Positions 1 to 7,227 of a stretch of 64,000 bases of DNA are shown here, in pieces (the stretch's first letter is position 1; each line of letters opens with the position of its first letter). The translations under genes were made by a program, and so were the position numbers. Source of the stretch: Mycobacterium sp. IS-1496. GTDB taxonomy: Bacteria; Actinomycetota; Actinomycetes; Mycobacteriales; Mycobacteriaceae. The stretch spans positions 1-64,000 of the forward strand of contig NZ_LQIU01000003.1 in the NCBI RefSeq assembly GCF_001499995.1, in the 5' to 3' direction. The notes under the pieces were generated by a model, which had not been told where the DNA came from, did not search any database, and saw only the letters and a list, made by a program, of their open reading frames with translations.

Positions 1-1
1 C

Positions 2-70
2 CTCGACCGCAACACACGATTCGAACCCACAACACTCCTCAATCAGAAGGGTGTTGCATCGACCGCTTGA
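2..70 (+). other. Possible 3' tail of an ORF entering from the left
   Basis: One frame is open from the window edge to a TGA at 68-70 and would end in ...NQKGVASTA. I do not recognise the protein, and 22 codons are too few to judge coding character. A small inverted repeat (CAACAC at 32-37 region with GTGTTG at 52-57) lies inside it and could be part of a terminator or of a mobile-element end. Nothing else is seen before the photolyase-like gene that ends at 118. It could equally be non-coding. Confidence 0.2.
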
Positions 71-117
71 AACCGCCCGGCGATTTCCCGCAATGAGCGC
101 ACGTTGGGCGCGGGGGT

Positions 118-1611
118 TCAGAAGCGGGTTCGCGCCTTCTCCTGCGCGAGGACGTCCTCGAGGTCACCGAGCCGGTCCAGGCCCTGGACCGCCCGCCGGG
201 TGCGCATGTTGCGCTCGAGCAGGTCGCGGTGACGGTGCACGAAGGCCCAGTAACCGGCGGTGAACGGGCACGCGTCCTCGCCCACGCGCTTCTTTGGGTC
301 GTACGCGCAATCGCCGCAGTGATCGCTCATCTTGTTGATGTACGCGCCGCCGGAGGTGTACGGCTTGGTGGCGAGCTTGCCCCCGTCGGCGTGCTGGCTC
401 ATGCCGACGACGTTAGTGGGCATGACCCAGCGGAAGCCGTCCACGTAGGCGGTGGCGTACCACTCGGTGAGTTCGCGAGGGCGGTAACCCCGCTGAAGGG
501 CGTGGCTGCCGAGGATCATCAGGCGCTGGATGTGGTGCGTCCAGCCGCGGTCGCGGAGGCCCATCAGCGCGTGGCGCAGGCACTCGGCGGTGACGGCGTC
601 GGCGTCGAGGTCGGCCCACCAATCCGGAAGCGGCGTGTGGGCCGCGAGTTCGTTGTTGTCGACGTAGCGTTCGCCGAAATGCCAGTAGAGATGCCACATG
701 TACTCGCGCCAGCCGAGGATCTGGCGGATGAAGCCCTCCACGGCGGCCAACGGCGCCTGCTCCCGGCGGTAGGCCTGTTCGGCGGCATACACGGCGTCGA
801 GGGGGTGCAGGACGCCGAGGTTGAGCGGGACCGACAGCAGCGAGTGCGACATCGCCCAGTCCTCGCCCATCATGGCGTCCTCGTAGCGGCCGAAGGTCGG
901 AAGGCGGTGCTCGATGAACCGGGTCAGGGCGCGTTTCGCCTCGGCCGGGGTGACGGCGAACAGGCGAGGGCCGTCGACGCCGACGGTGTCGAGATCCATG
1001 CGGTCGAGGTCGCGACGGACCTGCTCGTCGATATCGTCCTCGCGGGGTTTGTAGGGGGCGGGCACGTCGAGGGTGCGCTGCTTCTTCGGAGGGGACTCGC
1101 GGTTCTCCTCGTCGTAGTTCCATCGATTGCCGATCGGGTCGGCACCGTTCATCAGCACGTCGAAGCGCCGGCGTTGGTCGCGGTAGAAATCCTCCATGCG
1201 GAAGCGGGTGCGGTTGCCGGCCCACTGCTCGAAATCCTTGCGCGGCAACGCGAATGTCGGCGTGGGCAGGACCTCGGCGACCAGGCCCTGCTGTGCGAGG
1301 CGCTGCACGAATCTCTCGGCGGCGAAGGACGTCGGTTCGTGGACGAGCACGGGCCGGCCGAAGCGTTCCAGCGCGTCGGTGTAGGTCTCGGACCGGATGA
1401 GCGTGGCGCGATCGCCGAGATCGCGGTCGGCGTGGCGCAGGGCCGACAGCACGATGTGCAGCTTCTGGCGGTGGTAGCGGCGCTTGCGCAGCGCATGCTC
1501 GGCCTCGATGAGCAACACCTCGCGGTGGGCGTGCTCGCCGCCGTGGACGGCCGGGCCGAGCTGATCGGCGAACAGCCACAGTGGGGTGTCGTCACGCGTA
1601 TCGGTCACCAA
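118..1611 (-). CDS. Iron-sulfur photolyase/cryptochrome-related protein (FeS-BCP family)
   Basis: A 497-residue protein of the prokaryotic (6-4) photolyase group that binds FAD and a 4Fe-4S cluster. It opens with the Rossmann-type photolyase segment (LWLFADQLGP), and the C-terminal half holds the FAD-binding helical domain (MSHSLLSVPLNLGVLHP and IQRLMILGSHALQRGYRP). All four expected cluster cysteines appear: one in the AECLRHAL segment and three in the HCGDCAYDPKKRVGEDAC segment, in a C-x2-C-x12-C pattern. The length suits the family. The likely role is light-driven DNA repair or light sensing in the cytoplasm; which of the two cannot be read from sequence. It stands alone on the minus strand, with only the small zinc-ribbon gene to its right. 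Confidence 0.9.
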   Translation of the reverse strand: MVTDTRDDTPLWLFADQLGPAVHGGEHAHREVLLIEAEHALRKRRYHRQKLHIVLSALRHADRDLGDRATLIRSETYTDALERFGRPVLVHEPTSFAAERFVQRLAQQGLVAEVLPTPTFALPRKDFEQWAGNRTRFRMEDFYRDQRRRFDVLMNGADPIGNRWNYDEENRESPPKKQRTLDVPAPYKPREDDIDEQVRRDLDRMDLDTVGVDGPRLFAVTPAEAKRALTRFIEHRLPTFGRYEDAMMGEDWAMSHSLLSVPLNLGVLHPLDAVYAAEQAYRREQAPLAAVEGFIRQILGWREYMWHLYWHFGERYVDNNELAAHTPLPDWWADLDADAVTAECLRHALMGLRDRGWTHHIQRLMILGSHALQRGYRPRELTEWYATAYVDGFRWVMPTNVVGMSQHADGGKLATKPYTSGGAYINKMSDHCGDCAYDPKKRVGEDACPFTAGYWAFVHRHRDLLERNMRTRRAVQGLDRLGDLEDVLAQEKARTRF

Positions 1612-1754
1612 CCCGAGGCTACGAGCGTTGTGGCGCCGCCACGTGCGACTTCCTGCAGCGTCAGCGATGCGTCACGCGCGAAGCACCCTCGACGGGCACG
1701 AATGATTTCCGCATGCAAGGGTATGCGGGTCATGACTGCGCGTGTGGAGAAGCG

Positions 1755-1913
1755 ATGAGTGTTGTGTTGTTGGGACCGATGAGCCGATGTGGGAACTGCC
1801 GCCGTGTTCCCCCGGACGGGAACCGCTGGCCGTATGTGGCCGGCAGCGACCGTTTCTGCAGTCTGGACTGTCTGTACGGGTTGCACCCCGAACTGGAGGA
1901 ACAGGCGCAGTAG
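1755..1913 (+). CDS. Small four-cysteine zinc-ribbon-like protein (52 aa)
   Basis: The ATG at 1755 opens a 52-residue protein with two cysteine pairs: CGNC near residue 12 and CSLDC near residue 38. This is the layout of a treble-clef or MYM/FCS-type zinc finger, reminiscent of the FCSLDC knuckle. The frame is open further upstream to 1581, but that extension looks like random sequence, so I chose the internal ATG. There are no other domains, signal peptide or membrane segment. It stops 8 bp before the convergent gene at 1922. Function unknown; metal binding or nucleic-acid/protein contact is an inference from the cysteines. Confidence 0.6.
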   Translation: MSVVLLGPMSRCGNCRRVPPDGNRWPYVAGSDRFCSLDCLYGLHPELEEQAQ

Positions 1914-1921
1914 CTCGCCGT

Positions 1922-2275
1922 TCAGTCGGCTTGTTCGACGACTTCCTGGTACTGGCTCATGACCTCGGCGAGTCCCTCGTCGACGAAGGCGTCGCAGACT
2001 CGCAGGTGTGACACGGCGAGTTGGACGCGGTTGATCAGTTGCCGGTACTCCTTGCTGCGGCGAATCCCGTCGAGGTTCGCAGCGCTGCCGCGCGCCAGGA
2101 TGAACCCGTTCAGATCGCCGGTAGGCGTGAGGACGGTGATGTCGAAGCGCTCGATCTTCCCTTCTTTCTGGAGACGCCCCCAGTACTCCACCGTGTCGGC
2201 GTAGACCTTGAGGGCTTGCTTCTCCCGGCCGGGTACGGGCGGTCCGAACACTGTGCATAGTGCGGCCTCGGCCAT
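1922..2275 (-). CDS. Conserved hypothetical protein (117 aa)
   Basis: A compact soluble protein of 117 residues beginning MAEAALCTVFGPPVPGRE. It mixes short hydrophobic strands (FDITVLTP, GFILARG) with a charged helical C-terminus (DEGLAEVMSQYQEVVEQAD), as in an alpha/beta dimeric-barrel-type fold, but I cannot assign a family. There is no signal peptide or transmembrane segment. The start has a purine-rich leader (GAGGAAGGGAAGGAATC just before ATG), a strong ribosome-binding site. It is transcribed away from the tRNA-Pro region and converges on the zinc-ribbon gene. Confidence 0.65.
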   Translation of the reverse strand: MAEAALCTVFGPPVPGREKQALKVYADTVEYWGRLQKEGKIERFDITVLTPTGDLNGFILARGSAANLDGIRRSKEYRQLINRVQLAVSHLRVCDAFVDEGLAEVMSQYQEVVEQAD

Positions 2276-2383
2276 GATTCCTTCCCTTCCTCTTGACCCC
2301 CCAGTGGTCGATTATCGGCGTCTCGAGTGCTGGTTATCGGGTTTCATCTGAGGCGCAGACGATGCGCTGTCCTGATCAATCAA

Positions 2384-2400
2384 ATGTGGGACGACCACAT
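2384..2400. promoter_or_regulatory. Inverted repeat ATGTGG-N5-CCACAT
   Basis: A perfect 6-bp inverted repeat separated by GACGA lies in the 269-bp gap between the hypothetical gene starting at 2275 (minus) and tRNA-Pro. Its size and position suit an operator for a dimeric repressor acting on the minus-strand gene. No regulator gene sits beside it, so the link is an inference. The rest of the gap shows only a possible TAGGCT -10 box about 30 bp before the tRNA. Confidence 0.3.
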
Positions 2401-2544
2401 GGTTTTCGCGTTCACCGGCCGGTGTGCGGCTGGGCGCCGCGGCCATCGGAAACGGGAGATCGCGGCAGGTGGCGCGGGCGGTTGGGATCGGCGGCCGTCG
2501 GTGCGGTAGGCTCACGTGCTGCCGCAGGAGCAATCCCGCGGCAA

Positions 2545-2618
<74 letters not shown>

Positions 2619-2636
2619 CCGAGTTCCTCGAGGTAG

Positions 2637-2668
2637 AAGGCGGTTTCCGAGAAATCGGGAGCCGCCTT
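2637..2668 (+). terminator. Intrinsic terminator after tRNA-Pro
   Basis: A hairpin of AAGGCGG paired with CCGCCTT, with an inner CCGA-GAAA-TCGG stem closed by a GAAA tetraloop, begins 18 nt after the tRNA. The 3' side runs into CCTTTCC rather than a long T tract, which is usual for mycobacterial terminators. It should end the tRNA transcript before the rpf gene. Confidence 0.7.
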
Positions 2669-2716
2669 TCCACGTTGGGGGCGAGCAGCGGACACGGTGC
2701 GGGCCTATCTGAACCT

Positions 2717-2761
2717 TGTGAACAACTATCACCGTCTCCTCAATGTTCACAGTGATATCAC
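2717..2761. promoter_or_regulatory. Operator-like palindromes upstream of the rpf gene
   Basis: Two related sequences lie 80-120 bp before the rpf start: TGTGA-N7-TCACC (2717-2733) and the perfect 10-bp palindrome GTGATATCAC (2752-2761). Both carry the GTGA/TCAC half-sites used by CRP-type regulators, but the spacing (7 and 2) differs from the N6 of a standard CRP box. CRP control of rpfA is known in M. tuberculosis; applying it here is an inference. Confidence 0.3.
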
Positions 2762-2838
2762 GAGTAACAATGGCCGTCATCGAAGAACGACCACTACGTC
2801 GGGGCGCTTCTCAGCGTTCGGCGGAGAAGGGGATTCGA

Positions 2839-3303
2839 GTGCACATAGTCAAGGGATTGGGTGTGGCCCTGACCGCAGCAGCTCTGTCGGCGACGTCGAT
2901 CGCGGTCGCGACGCCGAACGCTCAAGCCAGCACGGTGAATTGGGATGCGATCGCGCAATGCGAATCCAGCGGCAACTGGGCGATCAACACCGGCAACGGG
3001 TTCTACGGCGGCCTGCAGTTCCTGCCGGCGACATGGCGGGAACACGGCGGTGTCGGCTCTCCGGAGCGGACACCGCGCGAGTATCAGATCCTCATCGCCG
3101 AGCGTGTCCTGCGCACCCAGGGAATCGGGGCGTGGCCTGTCTGCGGCGCGTACGCGCTCTCCCCGAGATCTACGGCACCTCCCGGCACGGGCAGCGCATG
3201 CCGCGTCATGTCCGGAATGCTGCTGGGTGTCGTCAACCTCAACAGGATGTGCGTCGCGCTGACGAGCCAGGCCCGCACAGTCGCATCCGTTCTGGCAGGC
3301 TGA
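2839..3303 (+). CDS. Resuscitation-promoting factor (Rpf), secreted muralytic enzyme
   Basis: A 154-residue Rpf that cleaves peptidoglycan outside the cell and aids exit from dormancy. The GTG at 2839 gives a clean signal peptide (about residues 1-31, ending PNAQA-S) preceded by AGAAGGGG; an upstream ATG at 2770 only adds a charged stretch. The Rpf domain spans about residues 33-105: NWDAIAQCESSGNW contains catalytic Glu42, and Cys41 and Cys102 should form the conserved disulfide. NTGNGFYGGLQF and the ATW motif are typical. The layout is closest to short RpfC/RpfE types, without DUF348, G5 or LysM modules. The tail after residue 105 has two more cysteines and a hydrophobic stretch. Confidence 0.92.
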   Translation: MHIVKGLGVALTAAALSATSIAVATPNAQASTVNWDAIAQCESSGNWAINTGNGFYGGLQFLPATWREHGGVGSPERTPREYQILIAERVLRTQGIGAWPVCGAYALSPRSTAPPGTGSACRVMSGMLLGVVNLNRMCVALTSQARTVASVLAG

Positions 3304-3376
3304 TCGGCGCGTAAATCTGAGAAGTCGGATCGCGGGAGGCGTGATGTCGGCGAAGTCGCGGGCGTAACCTGCGGTC

Positions 3377-3580
3377 ATGAGCGAAGCGGCGCTCGGTTGG
3401 GCCGTCACGGCCGTGCTCCTCGCGATGCTCGCCATCCCGTTCATCGTGGGCTTCAGGCGCAGTAGAGAAAAGCGCCTGGAACGACTGCGCCGGTGGGCGG
3501 GGGGCACCGGAAGTGCGTCCGAACCCTATGGCACAAGCGAAACGTATGACAGTGGTGACTGCGGCGGCGGCGCAGACTGA
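3377..3580 (+). CDS. Small single-pass membrane protein (67 aa)
   Basis: The N-terminal half is one strongly hydrophobic helix (about residues 6-26, GWAVTAVLLAMLAIPFIVGF). An arginine/lysine-rich juxtamembrane segment (RRSREKRLERLRRW) and a Gly/Ser/Asp-rich tail follow, so the tail probably faces the cytoplasm. No catalytic motif is visible. It lies between rpf and the Ser/Thr kinase on the same strand, but about 200 bp separates it from the kinase. Function unknown. Confidence 0.6.
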   Translation: MSEAALGWAVTAVLLAMLAIPFIVGFRRSREKRLERLRRWAGGTGSASEPYGTSETYDSGDCGGGAD

Positions 3581-3621
3581 TCCCCCTGCCGCAGTGCGCA
3601 AGGCCAGCGCGACGAAGCGCC

Positions 3622-3759
3622 TCAGCAGTTTGGCTGATTGAGCAGTCGGCCGACGTCGGCCCACGCCCTCCGCTGATAACGCGTCAGGGCGCCGAGGGGA
3701 TACTCCTCGGAGGACCGAACAGCGTGATCGAGTGCGGAGTGCGCACCACCCGCTGTCAC
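3622..3759 (-). CDS. Candidate small ORF divergent from the kinase gene (45 aa)
   Basis: GTG at 3759 opens a 45-residue frame (VTAGGAHSALDHAVRSSEEY... to ...LLNQPNC) with third-position GC of roughly 70 percent and a helix-like pattern (LTRYQRRAWADVGRLL). It lies in the gap before the kinase and starts only 25 bp from the kinase ATG, on the other strand. There is no recognisable family and no strong ribosome-binding site. It may be a real small protein or an accident of the high-GC leader. Confidence 0.3.
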   Translation of the reverse strand: MTAGGAHSALDHAVRSSEEYPLGALTRYQRRAWADVGRLLNQPNC

Positions 3760-3783
3760 CGCGATGATGGGTTGGGCAAGGCT

Positions 3784-5016
3784 ATGGACGTGACTGGGCA
3801 CGATCTGTTCGCGGGGCGCTACGTGCTTCGCGGGCTGCTCGGCGCCGGCGGTATGGCCGAGGTGCGTGACGCCTGGGACACCCGACTCAACCGCGCCGTC
3901 GCGATCAAACTCCTGCACCCCGCGATGAAAGCGCAGCCGGAAACCCTCGACCGGTTCCGTGACGAAGCGCGGTCGGCGGCCATGCTGTCGCACCCGAACA
4001 TCGTCGCTGTGCACGACTACGGCGAGCAGGACGGCACCCCGTTCATCGTCATGGAGAGATTGCCCGGCCAGACACTCGCCGACGTCACGGCCCACGGTCC
4101 GATGCCGCCTGATCGTGTGCGATCCATGCTCGACGAGGTCCTGGCCGCCCTGACCGTCGCGCACTCCGCAGGTGTGCTGCACCGCGACATCAAACCGGCG
4201 AACATCCTCGTGTCGGCCACGGGGGACAGCTTCACCGTCGCGGACTTCGGCATCGCGAAAGCCGGTGGGGCGGCCGCCCACACCATGACCGGCCACATCG
4301 TCGGCACGATGGCCTACATGAGCCCCGAGCGCGTCGGCGGGGCTGCGGCCTCGGCGGCCGACGACCTCTACGCGGTCGGCGTCGTGGGATATGAGGCGAT
4401 CGTGGGTCACCGAGCGTTCCCGCAGGACACGCCGGTCGCCGTGGCACGTGCCATCATGGACGACCCGCCGCGGCCGCTGAGAGAGATACGGCCCGACCTC
4501 GACCCTTCACTGGCCGGCACGATCGACCGCGCCATGGCCCGCGACCCCGGCCGACGCTTCCGCGACGCCGCCCATATGCGCGCCGCGCTCAACGGCGATC
4601 CTCAGGCATTGTTCGCCGGTGCGGCACCCGCGACGGCGGCGCCGCCGCGGCCCGCGACCAGGGTCCTCGAGCAGCCGTTGCCCCCGTCGGCTCACTACGT
4701 CATGCCGCCACCCGCGCCGTCGCGTTGGCGCCGGTTGCCGGGGCGCACCCGCAAGGCGATCTTTGCGGCCGCGATCCTCGCCTGCCTGACCATCGCCGGT
4801 CTCGCGGTGGCCGCCGACCCGTTCTCCACCGCACCATCCACAGGTCCGGCCGGCACCAGCACAACTCCCGCGCCCACGTCGAGCAGCGCCCCCGCATCGT
4901 CGGCGCCGTCGTCCGTCGTCCAACAGCCGCCACAAGAGCCCGGTGGCAAGAAGGACAAGGAAGAGAAGAAGCGGGAGCAGGAGGAGAAGAAGCGCGGCGG
5001 CGGAAACGGCCCCTAG
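3784..5016 (+). CDS. Transmembrane Ser/Thr protein kinase (Pkn-type)
   Basis: A 410-residue Hanks-type kinase. The cytoplasmic domain (about 11-270) has the glycine loop LLGAGGMAEV, Lys42 (VAIKLL), HRDIKPAN (Asp135), DFG at 154-156, an activation loop THTMTG-like segment followed by GTMAYMSPE, and the conserved late arginine (DPGRRF). A Pro-rich linker leads to one membrane helix (about 325-344). The roughly 65-residue outer tail is Ser/Thr/Pro-rich and ends in a lysine/glutamate run (KKDKEEKKREQEEKK) with no folded sensor domain. Start ATG 3784 places the glycine loop at the usual distance; the frame extends upstream without kinase sequence. The tail resembles low-complexity wall-contact segments, so the signal is not evident. 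Confidence 0.92.
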   Translation: MDVTGHDLFAGRYVLRGLLGAGGMAEVRDAWDTRLNRAVAIKLLHPAMKAQPETLDRFRDEARSAAMLSHPNIVAVHDYGEQDGTPFIVMERLPGQTLADVTAHGPMPPDRVRSMLDEVLAALTVAHSAGVLHRDIKPANILVSATGDSFTVADFGIAKAGGAAAHTMTGHIVGTMAYMSPERVGGAAASAADDLYAVGVVGYEAIVGHRAFPQDTPVAVARAIMDDPPRPLREIRPDLDPSLAGTIDRAMARDPGRRFRDAAHMRAALNGDPQALFAGAAPATAAPPRPATRVLEQPLPPSAHYVMPPPAPSRWRRLPGRTRKAIFAAAILACLTIAGLAVAADPFSTAPSTGPAGTSTTPAPTSSSAPASSAPSSVVQQPPQEPGGKKDKEEKKREQEEKKRGGGNGP

Positions 5017-5032
5017 TCCTGCGGCGAGCTCC

Positions 5033-5203
5033 TCACGCTGCCGGGGTGAACCCCAGATCCAGGTACGGATCGCGGCCGGGATGCGCCGCCGCAGCGACCA
5101 CGTCGTTCGCGCACAGCGCGCAGTACTTCACGTCCAACGTGGGATATCCGCACGCCCTGCACACAGCCATACGTGGTTTCTCGGCGAACCAGCCCGTACC
5201 CAT
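5033..5203 (-). CDS. Zinc-ribbon microprotein (56 aa)
   Basis: Reading the minus strand from ATG at 5203 gives 56 residues with two CxxC knuckles, CRAC (residues 15-18) and CALC (28-31), nine residues apart: a classic zinc-ribbon spacing. The N-terminus is MGTGWFAEKPR and the tail is DPYLDLGFTPAA. Third positions are strongly G/C, as in neighbouring genes. It converges on the kinase gene (stops 16 bp apart) and diverges from the DUF305 lipoprotein. Function unknown; metal binding is inferred from the cysteines. Confidence 0.6.
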   Translation of the reverse strand: MGTGWFAEKPRMAVCRACGYPTLDVKYCALCANDVVAAAAHPGRDPYLDLGFTPAA

Positions 5204-5376
5204 GACGTCAATCCCTTCGTCGATGGGGCACGTTTACCCGCCGCGGGTCAAGATCACGCAACCGTCACGAATCGGTCTCCTCCACGCACCTTGACGAGAT
5301 CTTTACGTCACCTCGAGCCAACCCACATCCGGCACGCCAAGAATCGGCATCGCTACGGACGACGAAAGGGCAGGCA

Positions 5377-6054
5377 ATGCACAACAGGCGGTACGGCTAC
5401 CTGGCAGCAGCAGCGGTGACATCGATGCTCACCCTCACCGCGTGCGGTGGCTCGGGGACCGATACCCAGCAGCCGGGGACGACGTCGCAGTCGGCCTCGC
5501 CCACCAGCAGCAGTGCCGCCGCTGCGTCCGCACACAACGATGCCGACGTGATGTTCGCGCAGATGATGATTCCGCATCATCAACAGGCCGTCGAGATGAG
5601 CGACATGCTGCTGGCCAAGCAGGGAATCGACCCGCAGGTGGTGGCACTCGCGAACGAGATCAAGGGCGCTCAGGCGCCCGAGATCGAACAGATGCGCGGT
5701 TGGCTGGATGAGTGGGGCGTCTCAGGCGCGCCTGCGTCGTCGGGTGCGACGACACCCGGTCATGACATGCCAGGGCACACCATGCCGGGCGGGGGCGACA
5801 TGCCCGGAATGGGTGCAGGCGGCCACGGGATGATGTCGCAGCAAGATATGACGGACTTGCAGAACGCGCAGGGCGTGGAGGCCAGCAGGCTGTTCCTCAC
5901 CCAGATGATCGAGCATCACAGGGGTGCGATCACGATGGCCCAGCAGGAGATCGATGGCGGGAAGTTCCCCCCGGCAGTGCAGATGGCACAGGCGATCGTC
6001 TCCTCGCAGCAGGAGGAGATCACCACCATGGAGCGAATCCTGAAGGAGCTGTGA
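5377..6054 (+). CDS. DUF305 lipoprotein, His/Met-rich, possible copper binding
   Basis: A 225-residue secreted lipoprotein: signal peptide with lipobox LTAC (lipidated Cys23), a Ser/Thr linker, then two DUF305 repeats. Each carries the hallmark MMIPHHQQAVEM (about residue 67) or MIEHHRGAITMA (about 180) motif. Between them lies a His/Met-rich loop (GHDMPGHTMPGGGDMPGM). DUF305 proteins are ferritin-like helical pairs often linked to copper or silver handling; the loop supports metal binding but does not prove it. AAAGGGCAGGC precedes the ATG. It converges (3 bp gap) on a two-component system, a common partner arrangement for DUF305 genes. Confidence 0.9.
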   Translation: MHNRRYGYLAAAAVTSMLTLTACGGSGTDTQQPGTTSQSASPTSSSAAAASAHNDADVMFAQMMIPHHQQAVEMSDMLLAKQGIDPQVVALANEIKGAQAPEIEQMRGWLDEWGVSGAPASSGATTPGHDMPGHTMPGGGDMPGMGAGGHGMMSQQDMTDLQNAQGVEASRLFLTQMIEHHRGAITMAQQEIDGGKFPPAVQMAQAIVSSQQEEITTMERILKEL

Positions 6055-6057
6055 CCC

Positions 6058-7227
6058 TCAGGGGCGCGCCGCCGGTTCGGAGGGAGCAGTCCTGCGGGGT
6101 GCGGGTTGGCGGACGGGCATCGTCACCGTGAAGACCGTCCCGCCGCCGGGTCCGCTGCTGCTCGCGGTGATGGTGCCGCCATGGGCCTCGACGAGTGCTT
6201 TGGCGATGGCCAACCCGATTCCGGCGCCGCCGTTTCGCCGGGCCCTGGCGGCGTCGGCTCGGTAGAAACGCTCGAAGACGTGGGGTAGATGCTCGGCGGC
6301 GATGCCTTCTCCGTTGTCGGACACGCGGATCGCGACGCAGTGTCCGTCATGCCGGGCGCCGACCTCGACGCGTCCACCGGATGCGGTGTGGCGCAAGGAA
6401 TTGTCGAGCAGATTGCCCAGCACCTGACTCAAGCGCAGCTCGTCGCCCCAGAGTCGAGGCACGTCGGCGTCCACTGCGGTGGTGAGCTCGACGCCCTTGC
6501 GGGCGTATCCGGTCTGCGCCGCCGCGACGCACCGCCGTATCAGCGACTCGGTTTCGATCAGCTCGCACTCCAAGGATGCCGAGCTTTCCTCGGCCCGTGC
6601 CAAGGCAGCGAAATCGTTGGCGAACCGCACGAGACGTTCGGTCTGGTCGCGCAGCATGGCGGCGGTCTGCGGTGTGAGGCTGCGGACCCCGTCCTCGATC
6701 GCCTCGACGTACGCCTCCAGCACAGCGACCGGTGTGCGGATCTCGTGGGCGAGGTCGCTGAACAGGCGGCGACGGGTGACCTCGACGGACTGCAGTTGCG
6801 ACGCCATCTGATTGAACGCGTCCGCCAGGGCGTCGAAGTCCTCACCGAGGTGAGGAGGTGAGACTCGGATGTCGTACCTCCCGTCGGCGACCGCGGTCGC
6901 CGCCGAGGCGACCTCGGTGACCGACCGCTGAAGCCGGCGGCTCAGGTACCAGCTGACGGCCAGCGCGGCGAGGGCCGAGACGGCGAGCGCACCGCTGATG
7001 GCGATGGCGGTGGCGTATCCGTAGGCCTCCTCGGCGTGCATCTCCTCCAGTGAGTTCGGCGGCACACCGGCCTGGTGTAGGTGGTCGCGGAACAGAGGTG
7101 GTCCGACGATCGCGGCGGCCATCGCCGTGGTGGCAGCGCCCACGGTGAGAACGATGGCCTGTGCGGCGAACAGGCGCGCGCCGATCCCCGGGCGCAGCCC
7201 CCGTGCCGTATGCGGGCGCCCGGTCAT
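6058..7227 (-). CDS. Sensor histidine kinase
   Basis: A 389-residue membrane sensor. TM1 is about 18-42, followed by a short outer loop of about 28 residues, TM2 about 71-95, HAMP about 96-148, the dimerisation domain with phospho-acceptor His161 (SDLAHEIRTP), then the ATPase domain: N box (LGNLLDNSLRHT), G1 (VSDNGEGI), F box (FERFYR), G2 (GGAGIGLAI). Its ATG overlaps the response regulator's TGA by 4 nt, so the two are co-translated. The tiny outer loop suggests sensing within or near the membrane. The partner DUF305 gene suggests a metal signal, which is an inference. Confidence 0.93.
   Translation of the reverse strand: MTGRPHTARGLRPGIGARLFAAQAIVLTVGAATTAMAAAIVGPPLFRDHLHQAGVPPNSLEEMHAEEAYGYATAIAISGALAVSALAALAVSWYLSRRLQRSVTEVASAATAVADGRYDIRVSPPHLGEDFDALADAFNQMASQLQSVEVTRRRLFSDLAHEIRTPVAVLEAYVEAIEDGVRSLTPQTAAMLRDQTERLVRFANDFAALARAEESSASLECELIETESLIRRCVAAAQTGYARKGVELTTAVDADVPRLWGDELRLSQVLGNLLDNSLRHTASGGRVEVGARHDGHCVAIRVSDNGEGIAAEHLPHVFERFYRADAARARRNGGAGIGLAIAKALVEAHGGTITASSSGPGGGTVFTVTMPVRQPAPRRTAPSEPAARP

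Noticed and set aside
32..57. An insertion-sequence end at the left edge
   Set aside because: Only a short inverted repeat and an unidentified 22-codon tail are present; no transposase motif can be read.
229..1758. A 509-codon open frame on the plus strand over the photolyase gene
   Set aside because: It is antisense to a well-supported gene and its composition (Val/Gly/Ala-rich, no motif) is the usual high-GC shadow.
3692..3710. CCGAGG/CCTCGG hairpin before the kinase as a terminator
   Set aside because: A 6-bp stem without T tract inside a possible small ORF; too weak to call.
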